From Aspidiotus rigidus (lineage: Eukaryota > Arthropoda > Insecta > Hemiptera > Diaspididae), in assembly GCA_035079385.1 (NCBI GenBank), contig JAVHKY010000065.1, forward strand, positions 1,514,921 to 1,578,920: DNA of 64,000 bases, in the 5' to 3' direction. A model generated the notes under the pieces. The model was not told the DNA's origin. It worked only from the letters and a program-made list of their open reading frames with translations, and searched no databases. Of the stretch, positions 25,338 through 36,729 are shown piece by piece; position 1 is the stretch's first letter, and every line of letters starts with the position of its first letter. Made by a program: the position numbers and the translations under genes.

Positions 25338-26090
25338 TCAAGTAGTTTCTTCTTCTAAAAAAGGTATGGTAAAAAATATCGTTTGCCAGTCAATAACAGC
25401 CGATAGGTGTTTACCGGAACAAACGTCTTCAAGATGTCCCAAGATATCGTCGGTCGTCAACCATTGTACAGTGCAAGCGCGCGCTAGAAGTGGACTGAAC
25501 ATTCTGAAGAAAGGGTTCTACGAGCAAAATAATATTACACTCGTAAGTATGTAAAAATTTCGTTGTCTTAATGATAATCTGATGAAATCAATGTTGCAGT
25601 ACATCTTCGTCAACGCAGGTGCGACGAAACGCAGGGAGGACTTTTTGAAAGCAAGCTGTGCTATTTATCAAAGGTCCCGGAGCCACAATTTCATCTCTTT
25701 TCTTATCATCATCTTGCGAGAAACGTTCAATAAACTGAGTTAAGAAATCGTCTGCGCTTGACCTCATCTGAGAAACAACAAAATATTAACCCTGTGCAGG
25801 CTATACAAACTCGCTTACTTTACCTCAAGCTTGTATATTTACCATTTCGCAGTATTTATAAGCCGCTAGTGCTGCCTGTGATGGTTGGTCTACTCTGTTC
25901 AATTTATTTTTCACCTTTAAGGTACAAATCATTTCTCGCAATGATTTCAGCTCGTGCGTGTGATAGAGAGGAAAGTCGCGTTTCATCTCTTTAGGATCAC
26001 AGAATTTCTCCCACGAACCGTCGTATCCGATGTCTCGCAAACGGACTGGTGGACTTGGAGTGCTCGATATCGTTGAAGTAGAAAAAATCT
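25338..26090 (-). CDS. Secreted seven-cysteine protein, paralogue 1 (first exon not located)
   Basis: Three minus-strand exons: 26090-25843, 25767-25603, 25517-25338, all joined in phase 0, ending at a TGA. They align exon by exon with the plus-strand gene at 27041-28015. The shared blocks are IGYDGSWEKFCDPKE, YKYCEM at the first junction, RTCVDED at the second and FFRMFSPLLARAC at the start of the last exon. Seven cysteines match one to one between the two proteins. The middle exon is 165 nt in both. The 5' exon, expected to encode a signal peptide and end in phase 1, was not found, so the start is missing here. Family and function unknown; the cysteines suggest a disulphide-stabilised secreted fold. 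Confidence 0.75.
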
Positions 26091-27040
26091 CTACAGCAAA
26101 TCAAGATTACTCACTTGTACTTCGAAATATGCTACATAGGCTAACAAGTCTGTTAAGCATAGGATGTGTACCTATGTGCAAACAAAGGAACGTGACGAGC
26201 GACCACACGTTTAGATGTAATAAGGTGGAGGTCATAATAGGTAGTCGAGGATTAAATATAAGTAAATGGGACAGGGGTGCTATTACGAGAATGAGTTGAT
26301 ACCTATATCTAATCTCAAATTAGTTGTAACTTACTCAATCAGAAACCTACTCATTTAGAAACGGTCTGATTCTGGCGTGAAAAACATAAATAACTTCAAT
26401 TCAAAAAGTTGTTCGATTTTGTCTTCGCTTATCATTGGCAAGAAAATTCTTATCAGTACCTAGAAGTAGATATTCTAGTTATCAAACAACGTATAAATGA
26501 AAAAAATTCTTGGCTGATGAGAAACTTGGAAAGTCAAACGCAAGGAAACTGGAATGACGAAGGGTTTCGGAGTTCACGGTTATAGAGAATGATTCTGAAC
26601 GGACGATAGAATAGACATTTTCCTCGATAGCTCGGAAGTCGACCACAATTTTTCGCCTTTTCATGTCTTTCGAAACTTCTTCCATGTTTCAAAATCATAG
26701 CCCCACCTCTTTTAGAATCGACAATTTTCTGGAGAAACAGGGGATATTGTAGGTTCCCTGTTAAAACTATGGAACTTACTCGTATTTTGGGAATCACTGT
26801 AGTAATTCGATTACGTTTGAGATTACAGCGAGTCGTTAGTGTAATGTCTTATCTTAAATATTTTTGTACACACATGTGACTCGGCTCTGAATAACGATTG
26901 ATCTGCTAAATGATATTTATGCACATCTAAGCCCAGTAAATTTCAAAACTGATTCTTCAGTGCCGCGGTTGTGATTCTTTCTCTCTGTAGGCATCAGGAC
27001 GGATGTAAATTGAATATATTTCCGCTGAACATTAACAATT
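26091..27040. other. Shared upstream region of the divergent paralogue pair
   Basis: This region should hold the missing first exon of the minus-strand paralogue and both promoters, but no good signal-peptide exon with a phase-1 donor was found. A single end of the GGGAACC family (aggttccctgttaaaac) lies at about 26751-26767. Confidence 0.45.
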
Positions 27041-28015
27041 ATGCCATCAGTTCTTCGTAGATCAAACCAAATCTTTCTGGTTGAATTATGTTTGCTCGCG
27101 TCCTATTTTTCATTGCACTCTTTTACGGGTGAGTAGTGTCTCAAAACAGATGACCCTCCTACTTTCTTCCTATTTCTCCGTCGAACTAATCAAAATACGG
27201 AATAACAATTGTAGAACTCATCTCGGTTTGCAGACGAAACTAATGACACTCTAGCAGACAAGGCTATGTATAGTAGTACATCGATGCCACTAGAAACAAT
27301 TCGTCCAACTCCACCGGTACAGTTGCAAGATATAGGATATGATGGTACTTGGGAAAAATTTTGCGATCCCAAGGAGATAGCGAAAGACTTTCCACTCCAT
27401 CCGCAAGATGAATTAAGAATAATGAGGTTGGTCTTATGCAAACTATGGGAAAATAATAATATTTCTCGTTTTTCGCTTCCTGCTTTTGTCGGATACAAAT
27501 ACTGTGCAATGGTGAGTCTTCCGAATAGTACGAGTACAATATTTTCTCCTCAAGACTTCGTTGATTACACGTGCATAAATTTACAACATTTCCAAGGTGA
27601 GACCTCAAGCAGAGTATATTTGGGAGAAACTTATCGCAAAACTTACGCACGATGATGCTCAAAAGAAGAAGGATCTTTACACTAAAGAACTCAAAAACCA
27701 AAACCCTTACTGCTTCGATAGAGCAGAGAAAGCTTTCAAACAGAAGTGCATCCACGAAGAGGTATTCTTTTCCAAAGTACAGTTCAGTACACAGTGAGGT
27801 CTGTTTGATCATTATCTTTGATTCTGTTCTTTATTATTTTTTAGAACGCCTACTTCAGAATGTTTCGACCAATTTTAGCTCAAGCATGTATGGCACATTG
27901 GCTGACTACAGAGGAAATTCTGACTCATATTAAAAACGTTTGTAAAGACAAATACATGCCCGGCAAAGGGGTCGACTGGAATCTTATAGCCAACTCTATC
28001 AATTACAGAGACTGA
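27041..28015 (+). CDS. Secreted seven-cysteine protein, paralogue 2
   Basis: Four exons, 27041-27128, 27234-27511, 27597-27761 and 27845-28015, give 233 residues. The ATG at 27041 was chosen over the one at 27088 because only the former leaves the phase (1) needed to read through exon 2. The N-terminus contains a hydrophobic signal segment (IFLVELCLLASYFSLHSF). The mature protein has seven cysteines (KFCDPKE, VLCKLW, KYCAM, PYCFD, QKCIHEE, QACMAH, NVCKDK), each with a counterpart in the divergent paralogue. I do not recognise the family. Intron positions and phases are shared with the paralogue for the three exons visible there, so the pair arose by inverted gene duplication. Confidence 0.82.
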
Positions 28016-29873
28016 CAAAAGTTATACGTTCATAAAAATTAATAGTGATCGACACTATAGCCTTGAGACACTTCTTGGGGAACACATCATCTTAAAGAAA
28101 GGTACGATTTCCTCAGGTCGTCTAGGGGTGACTTTTGTCATACAAACGAAGCGAAAGTCTAAAATAGTTGAGAATTTGCTGAATTCCACCTCTACAGGAA
28201 TTCAATTTTTCAAATTTTTCCATTAATTTTTCCCATATGAGCGTTTAGGACTCGAAAATTTTTACCTGGAACTTGTTAGACAGGGGAGGGAGGAGTAAAT
28301 CGAAGAAAAATGATGGCTGCCGGTCGCTGGGCACCGTCCGGCAAAATGTGAGACTTGAAAAAATGTTGACCTCTGAGCAGGAAGGAGCTACAGATATGAG
28401 GAGGGGGACTGGGAAAAATTTTAGCTTACAAGCTATAAATGATTGGAGAAGGACTTAGTTAACAGAGAACCGATGATAAAGGGACTCGGAAAAATGTTGA
28501 CCTCTGGGCTATAGGTGACAGGAAGGTAAAATTTCGATCTCGGAGCTATACGTAATAGGAAAGGTATTTAAAAAAAGTTTTACTTTCAAGCTACATATGG
28601 TAGGAGGGTAACTTGAAGAAATATCGACTTTGAAGCTATATTTATATGGTGGGAAAGGGATTCAGGAAAATCCCGACCTGCGAGCTTGACGCCGCACACA
28701 AATGACACCTTTCTCATCGGTTCCCTGTCAACTAAGTCCTTCTCCAATCATTTATAGCTTGAAAGTAGAAATTTCTCCATGTCCCCCGCCTATTACCTGT
28801 AGCTCGGAGTCGAAATTTTTTCAATTCCTCTTCCTATCACCTGTAGCATGGAGATCGAAATGGTTACAAAGTTCGGGATTAAGAAGTAGAAGGAGGTGAC
28901 TTCAGTGAACATATGAAATAAGCCATTAACTGTCCGTTTGAAGCACAAAGAGAGAAGCAATCATTAAATAACAATTTTACATCATCATGAAGAATGGAGT
29001 ACTCAGCATTTGACATGTAATACGCATTTCTTGCGATGTCGAGCAAATTTTGACACAGAATGACTATCAGGCTCGGGGCCACGGTTGATGACGCTGCCAG
29101 CTAATGACGTCATAGTTGAAGGGAGCCTCAGAGTCATAGCTAATGACGTCATAGTTTATTATGAAGAAAGAGAAGGGGTACAGTACACAAGATTATTAGG
29201 GGTAGCTCGTGGGGATGGTATGGACTCGAAAATTTTAGTAATAGAGGCTAGGACTCAGGACTCGAGGAACTCGTACATTTCCAGAATCATGTCCAGGTTG
29301 CTTCTGTGGGACGAATTCGCGGGAGTAGTGTTGTGGACTCGCAATTTGGAATTAGGGCCTCGGATTCAGGCAATTTCAGGAAAGATATAAAATCTCGGAG
29401 GAGGCATACTCAAGGGAGTAAAGCGAGAAGTGATTTATTCCTTTGAGAATCGATGTGTCTGACTATAATTTGGCAAATTGTTTTAATTCTATTAAATATA
29501 TAAAACTTGTCAAAAATTCCAACATTCAGATGTACACAGTGGGAAATAAATTTGAGTTCCAGAGGGCAGAGTCGGCTCATTGGGAGGCACAGCACAGCCT
29601 GAGGACTGAGAGATAGATGCAACATTTTATTATTGAGAACGAATTTTTGTTTCATATCGCTTGCTAACAATGTCTGTATGGTGCATGGAATTGAAGATCG
29701 TCAATCTTGAGTTATTTTGTTTGTACACAAGCACATACCAAATGAAAGGGTTTCTGCGACGCTATACATGCCATCATTATAGAGACGAAAACTACGTTAC
29801 GGACATGTACGAGTTTATTTATAAAAAATTATAAATAACTTACTGCAATTTCACTCTACGTATTACATATACC
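28016..29873. other. Intergenic DNA with repeat fragments
   Basis: Degenerate 45-bp units occur at about 28380-28890 in both orientations around TIR element copy C. A pair of TGACGTCA palindromes lies at 29105 and 29144. No exon recognised. Confidence 0.5.
28463..28727. mobile_element. TIR element, GGGAACC family, copy C (diverged)
   Basis: Left end cagagaaccgatgataaaggg and right end ctcatcggttccctg are inverted counterparts. The interior consists of degenerate 45-bp units. Confidence 0.5.
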
Positions 29874-32504
29874 TTATCGCTGATTCATCTGCGAGCCCGT
29901 CGAACTCGTCGTATCTTGTGATAAGTTGTTCCAACTTTGAACCTCGGTGGATGCGAAGATCACGTAAAATAAATTTGTACCGAACATTATTACGCTACTC
30001 AAAAGGAATACAGATTTCCACTGCGCCTGTGAACTCTGCGAAAAGAACATTGCACGAGTTTTATAAAACAAGAAACAAGAGGGATTTCCAGGGGAAAGAG
30101 AGCTTTTGAAATGTATTCCAAGTTAAAATCTCTACAGATGATTATCGCTACCGCTTCATTAAAAATGAGAGAAATTGCACAACGCAGACACGGACAACCT
30201 CCACGAGAAATCCATACTTATTTTTTATTGTATAATGTATACCCATTGAAGGGTTTTTGGAGTCAAGTTTTCCCAACGACAAACCACGAATACTCACTAA
30301 CCGGATCGCTTATAATCCATCCCACAGCCAATGGTGCTAATGCGGATGGAATACAAGCTAGAGAATTTGTAATACCCATCAATGTTCCGCAAAAATTAGG
30401 AGACACTTCGACGTGGTTCGTGAGAAATCCAGTGTAAATACCAGAGTTCATTGATTCTGTCAGTATCAGCACCGCTATAAGTACACTTGCGTCTTTAGTG
30501 TCTAATGTACCGAGGATGAGCAAACCTAAAGAGCCTCCCCACAATGCTACAGCAACAAAAAACAGTGTATCGTTATTACGAGGAGTATTCGACGTAGCAC
30601 ATTGATTTATTCAGCTTTTATACCTATAGAATTCCAGACTTTCCTTTGGACAGTTGAAGACAGACACTTGCGTTCTTGTATTTTGTGCCCGATTATCGAG
30701 AATAGAACGGCTGTTGCCCAACCGCTCAAATACGGTAAAGAAGACAAGATACCATTCTGTAAAAAGTAAGGAAATGAGGAAGGATCATTGTGACATCTAT
30801 GCAATTGACAGAAGAAGAAATATGTACCCTCCTTCACTTATCTATGTAGCCATAGGAGATGAGAATTTTTCCAGGTCCCTTTCCTGTTATATATGCAACT
30901 CATTCGGGAATATTTTTAATTTTTCAGGAGTTATACCTCAAACTTCCTGAAAATCTTATGATGACAGAAAAAGAATCCATCTAGCGAGCACTATACTTGC
31001 CTGTTTTAATGAACCATATACGTACTTGTTTTATGTCAACCCCAAAGACCCCGTTGATAAAATTAGGCGTCTCCGTCAACAATGTCCAATAGGCCCAGTT
31101 CTCTCCCAGATGTGACACAAGTATAGCCCACACCGGCGCAGACGTTACAATGTGTTTCCACGGTGTTTTCAGTACCTGAAAGAAGAAGATAAGTAAAATT
31201 TCAAGTTGACATTCGAAGTATACCCTTCACGCAGTGTATTTTTGAACTAACCTGTTCATTTTTTTTGACGGATTGCAACGATTCTTCGATATAATTTCGC
31301 TCCATCACCGAAATAAAAGAATGTTTTTGCGGCGTACTCGCTCCAAACACTAACCATAATAATATCCATAAAAATCCGAGGCTTCCGGTCACAAAAAATA
31401 TAGATGGCCAACCGAATTGTGTAGCGGCCAAATATCCAGATAATGGTAAACCAATTAATGTTCCAGTAGTTATCGCTGTATCGTAAGATGAAATACAATG
31501 TCTCGATTAAAATTTCGCACATGATTCCTATAAAAAATACTGCGAATACGTACAACTAAAAGTGAGAGATGTCGCTCGATTTCGTTCAGACGGTGGGATC
31601 CATTTTGAGAGCAAGACCATAATGGAAGGATAAAACAAACCCTAATACAAAGTTTCAGAAGTTATTATAGTTGAAACAGTATGTTTTGTGAACAAATGGT
31701 GAGTTACCAACCTGCGAAGCTCCTTGAAGTACCCGCACCGCCACCACTGCCTGATAACCATATTTAGCGACGAAGGGAATGATGATTGTTGCTAAGCTCG
31801 ATATGGCCATTCCTATCGCTAGAATGGGTTTTGAACCGTATCTCTCGGCCATGAGACCAGCTATAATCTGCAGCAGCATATAACCTCCGAAAAATGAGCT
31901 TAGAATCGCACTTTTTTCTGACTCGTCCCATTTGTAAACCTTTGAGAGTCCCTGCGAGAGAATAAACAATTAATCCGAAATTCACAGCTCTCTTCATTAC
32001 ATATTTTCTCATTAGACAAACTTGTTTCATGAGGCAGCAGAAGGTTTTTTTTTTCGATTTTTACTATCGAATAAGATAAATTACTCCGAAAGTCTTACTA
32101 TACTCATTTAGATCATCAGACAAATTTCTCCAAAACTCATGAGTCATCTACAGCTCAAAAATCGAGATTTCTTAGATTCTTCTTCCCTTATTAGTATACA
32201 CATTTGGTCGGATCATTCACATGTTGCCAAGTTCCTATAAACTTACTAGGACGGGGCCTTCCTTCCTTTGTATACTAACTGCAGGGCCTGTCCTCTATGT
32301 CATATTGCATACTCACTTACACTAACCTTAAATAAAAATCTTTAATTGATAAATTAATAAATATATTCATACTGTATTTTCTGACGTGTTGGCATGTTTC
32401 ATATCAGTCATGGCCACGATAGCAACGGACATATTGACTCTCAAAATATATGCGACGATTAGGGCTACGCTTACCATTAATATATGCAAACAACGAACTT
32501 CCAT
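29874..32504 (-). CDS. SLC17/sialin-family transporter (putative inorganic phosphate or organic anion cotransporter)
   Basis: Eight minus-strand exons join with agreeing phases into 457 residues: 32504-32373, 31951-31712, 31641-31554, 31475-31252, 31175-31026, 30756-30624, 30546-30302, 30035-29874. The length fits the SLC17 group of the major facilitator superfamily, integral membrane proteins with about 12 helices. Family hallmarks are LRVNMSVAIVAM after TM1, WDESEKSAILSSFFGGY, a MAERYGSKP loop, VRVLQGAS, WIPPSERNRATSLTFS, the glycine-rich LIGLPLSGYLAATQFGWPS, and SPNFCGTLMGITNSLA near the end. Substrate cannot be read from sequence; arthropod members include phosphate and vesicular anion carriers. 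The start is uncertain: an acceptor (ctctag) lies just above 32534 and the frame stays open from there, so an upstream exon may supply the real N-terminus. Confidence 0.85.
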
Positions 32505-32534
32505 TGTGAGTCTGTTTTTGTGGATGCGACCGAC

Positions 32535-32989
32535 CTAGAGTGAAGATGAAGGTCTGGTAACTGAATATAATTAAATGAAAGTGAATACATTTTTGAATAT
32601 GATTGTAAGATAATAAGATCCCTCTAGCTCCGGCTCGTCTTTCTCAAAATCTTCCTTCATTTATTATGAAATTGGGGACCAAGAGAATAATTAAAAGACA
32701 TTTATTTAGCCCAGGAATCGAAATCCTGCGAAACCCTTGCCAAGTCTAGAAATTGAGGAAAAATTTGATTTGACACTTACGAATATGAATTTGGATTGTA
32801 ACCTGTCGGGAATTTGCGAAACACCATTTTGCAAGATACTTTTTTTGAGACGCATGACGTCATCGTGGCTTTGATAAAATTTAGGGAAGTGGGGGCGTAA
32901 TATGACGTCATTAGTGACCTTGAACTACTTTAGGAAGAGCTGTATAGTCAATGGTGTTCAAATAAAAAAAAAGAGAAGAAAGACTGACT
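32535..32989. other. Upstream region of the SLC17-like gene
   Basis: No exon assigned; a 5' exon of the transporter may lie here. Two TGACGTCA palindromes at 32855 and 32903. Confidence 0.4.
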
Positions 32990-34460
32990 AAGAGGCTGTA
33001 TGGTAATGCAGGAGGCTAGGCGCTCCTTGCACGAGAAAAGGAAAGCGAGAATTGCTCAGTGTGAAGTACGGATACGTATGATCCGCGATGAGAAAAGAAC
33101 CAAGACCCTATAGTGAGCTGAATTCCCACCTGACGCAAATGTTAAGTGGCCATGGCTGCTTCAACAAGTACCTTCGTGAGGAGTAGGGATCCCTATTGGA
33201 TCATCTTTAGGCTCTCTCATCTCCGAAATCTTCATGTCTAAGTTTGAACTTGACCTCTTTTCCTCGAACCAGGTGTTACTTAATCATATCTACTACTGGC
33301 ACAGGTACATTGATGACGTTCTATGCACCTGGACTGGTCCCCCAGATCGACTCCTTGGTGATTTTCTGAGGTATCTCAATTCCTGGTACCCGTCCATAAA
33401 GTTTACTTTGGAAATAGGGGTACTTCCCATTAACTTTTTGGATTTATCGATCTCTATAATAGACGGTATCCATAAGTTTGGAATTTACAGGAAAGATACT
33501 ACGACCGATGTTTTAGTCCACGGAAGTTCGTTCTGTCCTGTTGCTCACAAGATGGCTGACAGACTGACTCGTATTCCTTTGAGTCAGCCTGCTTTCAAGT
33601 AAGAATTACTTACGTGGCCAGAGTGAATGGGGTCAATGTCGATGTTGACGTGATGATTTAGAGGAAAGTTACGAAGAGCCTTCTTGATTCCACCACCTTT
33701 CTCCCTCGAGACTCGATCTGTGATCGTCGTATGCGTTGGATTAGTCTCCCTTTCTTGGGGAAGTTCTCCCTCCAATTGGGTCAAGCCCTCCACCCGTTTG
33801 GCTTCAGACCCGCGTTCTACAACCCTACCACAGTTAAGGGGTTATTTGTGAGGCTGAGGACCCCATACCCGTTAATGAGAGGAGGGGTGTTTATAAGTTG
33901 GAATGTAGGAACTGTGGAGGCTTTTATATTGGCGAGATCAGCCGCCAAATGAAAGTTAGAGAAGCACAGCACCTGAAGTCTTGGAATTAGGGACACTTAG
34001 AGGAGTCAGATTTTGCTGATCATTTAATAAACAGTGGCCACAGCTTCCCTGCGGGACCCGAAAAGCTCCTCCATAAGGAGAATTCCTACCGTAAGCGCAT
34101 CGCCCTCGAGCATATAGAGATAATGTGTCATCTCAACAATCTCAACACCGACGGCATTACTGTACTTAACTCGTACAATCCGGAAGAGGGCCTGATTGAA
34201 CTGGTTTATAATTCACACCGCGCCAGTCTTAATACCTTCTTCTTCTCTACTGTTCGTCAGTTGCTTTCATTACAATCCTACAGATGGTTTATTAACCGAA
34301 AGCGTTTGTCGTTTCAATTTTTTCTGCAGTTTGCATAGTTTACTCTCCCTTCGGAGTATTCGTCCTTTCGCGTTTAAGTTAGGGAAAGTTGAGCAGGAAC
34401 AAGTTCGCACTGCAATAGATTCCGTGATGATGGACGACAGCATACCTTATTAGAGTGTGA
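32990..34460 (+). mobile_element. R1-like LINE 3' relic split by a Penelope-like insertion
   Basis: Left part (to about 33183) encodes HLTQMLSGHGCFNKYL, the conserved C-terminal motif of R1-type LINEs. The right part (about 34373-34460) encodes DDGRQHTLLECEA, resembling the HT..EC zinc-binding end of the same proteins. A second copy at 38860-39115 shows the two parts contiguous, so the DNA between was inserted. Both copies are broken by stops and frameshifts. Confidence 0.55.
33184..34372 (+). pseudogene. Penelope-like retroelement fragment (RT plus GIY-YIG endonuclease), broken
   Basis: Encodes the C-terminal part of a Penelope-type reverse transcriptase: IPIGSSLGSLISEIFM, then RYIDDVLCTW, FLDLSISII and FGIYRKDTTTD in one frame at 33234-33602. 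After frame changes a GIY-YIG endonuclease follows (VYKLECRNCGGFYIGEISRQ, near 33890-33950, ending toward KRIALEHIEI). An in-frame stop lies near 33988. The N-terminal RT is missing, so this is a 5'-truncated dead copy. GIY-YIG after RT is diagnostic of Penelope-like elements. Confidence 0.85.
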
Positions 34461-34976
34461 AGCGTGATATCAAACGTGTAGAAAACAAAATTAATGTATA
34501 TTTATGTAGCACCCGCTCCACAATGAAAGACGGCCGTCTGCGCATACGACAGAAGCGATACTGCATTAGGTTAAAGTACGCTGAAATAGAGGAAGGAAGA
34601 CTGACACTAGGCTGAGAAATACCGGCGGAGGAGCGAACACCCAGTATAATGAACGTAGCAAAAGTCGACATTTTTCCAGTACCTAAGGTAGGTCAAGGTC
34701 ATTGTTGTCCTAGAACAGCTTACTACAGCATGTTGGGTCATTTATAATGAAACAAGCAAAGTTCGAAATTATAGCTTAGTATAGGCCTAGTACAACCCAG
34801 TATATTGTGAAAGGGTAGTATAGTGTGTATCAGGGCTAATATAATGTAGGCCAGTTTATTCTACATTACGCCGAGTACAAAGAGAAGTAGCAAAGGTCGA
34901 AATTTTTCCAGATTTCATGTTCACGAGGACGATGATGAGATTTTAGGCTCAAACCCCAGCAAAAAGATATGAAAAA
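34461..34976. other. Intergenic DNA between repeat clusters
   Basis: AT-rich with short repeats of a tagtataggcctagta type near 34780-34870. No exon seen. Confidence 0.4.
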
Positions 34977-35955
34977 ACTACGGCTTCCTGAACGAAGTTA
35001 AACGAGGAACGCAGGGAACCTGTTTTATGAGTCAAATGGGATTTGGTATTGAAAATTGAAGGAAGCCTAGACCTAGATAAAGCTAGTATATAAAGAAGGC
35101 CTAGACTTACTATAAGCCTAGTATAATATAATTTGAGAGTCTAAATTTTTCTAAATCCCCCTCCTATCATACATATAGCTCGAGAGTCGAAATTTTTTCA
35201 AGTCCTCCTCCTATCATATATAGCTCGAGAGTCGAAATTTTTCCAAGTTTTTTGCTGGACGGCGCACGGCAAATTTCTCAAAAAGCCCCCCATAAAACAG
35301 GTTCCCTGTTAACAAAATGGAGTGATCAAACATGTAGAAACTTTCTCATATTCGAAAAAGAGATTTACACGTGATATTGAATAATCAAAAAAGAAAAACG
35401 GAAAAATCGGCACTAAATATCACTTTTATTTGTTTACGAGACCGACGTTTCGTCGCATCACGCGACTTCATCAGGGTCGAGACACTACCCTGATGAAGTC
35501 GCGTGATGCGACGAAACGTCGGTCTCGTAAACAAATAAAAGTGATATTTAGTGCCGATTTTTCCGTTTTTCTTTTTTTTTTCTCACATTCTGTTATTCGC
35601 CAGATTCTCTTAAACAGGGAACCTGTTTTATGGGGGGCTTTTTGAGAAATTTGCCGTGCGCAGTCCAGCAAAGAACTTAGAAAAATTTCGACTCTCGAGC
35701 AATATATTATGATAGGAGAGGGACTTGGAAAAAATTTCGACTCTCGAGCTATATGTATGATAGGAGGGGGACTTAGAAAAATTTAGACTCTCAAATTATA
35801 TTATACTAGGCTTATAGTAAGTCTAGGCCTTCTTTATATACTACCTTTATCTAGGTCTAGGCTTCCTTGAATTTTCAATACCAAATCCCATTTGACTCGT
35901 AAAACAGGTTCCCTGCGTTCCTCGTTCAACTTCGTTAAGGAAGCCGTGGTTTTTC
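34977..35955. repeat. Large palindrome of two inverted TIR elements around a hammerhead core
   Basis: The outer arms (34977-35310 and 35600-35955) are inverted copies of the GGGAACC TIR family (copies D 35012-35308 and E 35615-35915). Each contains 45-bp units and a stretch reading toward caaatcccatttga or its complement. The inner arms 35387-35477 and 35487-35577 are a near-perfect 91-bp inverted repeat around a 9-nt centre. Short unmatched DNA separates inner and outer arms on both sides. Confidence 0.85.
35478..35528 (+). ncRNA. Hammerhead ribozyme, type I, Penelope-like minimal form
   Basis: The conserved core CTGATGA is at 35490-35496 and GAAAC at 35513-35517. Stem II pairs GTCGC (35498-35502) with GCGAC (35508-35512) over a 5-nt loop. 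Stem I pairs CGAGA (35478-35482) and CC (35488-35489) with GG (35521-35522) and TCTCG (35523-35527), leaving a 5-nt bulge as expected for type I. The cleavage triplet GTC is 35518-35520. Helix III would be about two base pairs with no loop, so activity as a dimer is more likely. Such minimal hammerheads are known from Penelope-like elements. The opposite arm carries the same core on the minus strand (35434-35477) but with poorer stem I pairing. Confidence 0.72.
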
Positions 35956-36339
35956 TGGCCACCGGGCCCCCAGCACTCCCGAGCTGGGGAGAAGGAGTGG
36001 AACAAATTTCAACTCTGAACATTCCTATATATAGAAGGATTGGGTTTTTAAAAAAATCCGATCCTTGAGTTATGTATGGAAGGAGGGGGGGGGGGCGATC
36101 TTAGAAATAATGACCTATTCTAATAGATTGTCGAAATTGTAAAAACCCACATAGAAAAGTTTTATGTTTGTCCAAATTTACGTAGTGAATGGAACAAGTC
36201 CTACAAGCAGCGAACGAAATAGAGTGCAATTTTTTTTCCTTAGTACTTCTTCATTATCACACATTCCCTCCATTTTAGTAAAGCGTTTTCTTCGTAAAGT
36301 ACGAGCCATAGTATCTGTTTTTAGAAATCGTAGGCACGC

Positions 36340-36729
36340 AGACATCAACCTTGGATAAGGAATTTACCTGAAGATACACAGCATAGACATTTAATGATTC
36401 ATTAAACACAATACCATGAGAAAAGTTTTTTCTTTTTCCCGCGACATTTCAGTACTAAACTTGATGATGGAAGGTGTAGACTCTCCGAAACCGGTTATGA
36501 TACTAACTCCGCGACCAATAATTTAAAGTGTGTATGACGAATTTTTCCAATTTTCGTGTTATATAATACGTACTAACATTCGATTCAAGATTGCTATCAA
36601 ACTGAAAAATTTTTTCCCATAATTTTACGTTGACCCAAAATGTATACGGTATTGTGTTCAATGAATTAATAAATATCTATGCTGTGCATCTTCAGATTAA
36701 TACCTTATCCAAGATTGATGTCTAGCCAG
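36340..36729. repeat. Foldback element with about 75-bp inverted arms
   Basis: Left arm (about 36340-36414; ccttggataaggaatt, then tgaagatacacagcatagac) is the imperfect reverse complement of the right arm (about 36650-36728). The 235-bp interior holds TTGATGATGG and CTCCGAAACC near 36461-36492, similar to a hammerhead core with C3 replaced by T. Possibly a relic of a Penelope-like terminal repeat. Confidence 0.6.

Noticed and set aside
27088..27128. ATG at 27088 (MFARVLFFIALF) as the start of the seven-cysteine protein
   Set aside because: A good-looking signal peptide, but it leaves the wrong phase at the donor and exon 2 would stop after three codons; the ATG at 27041 fits.
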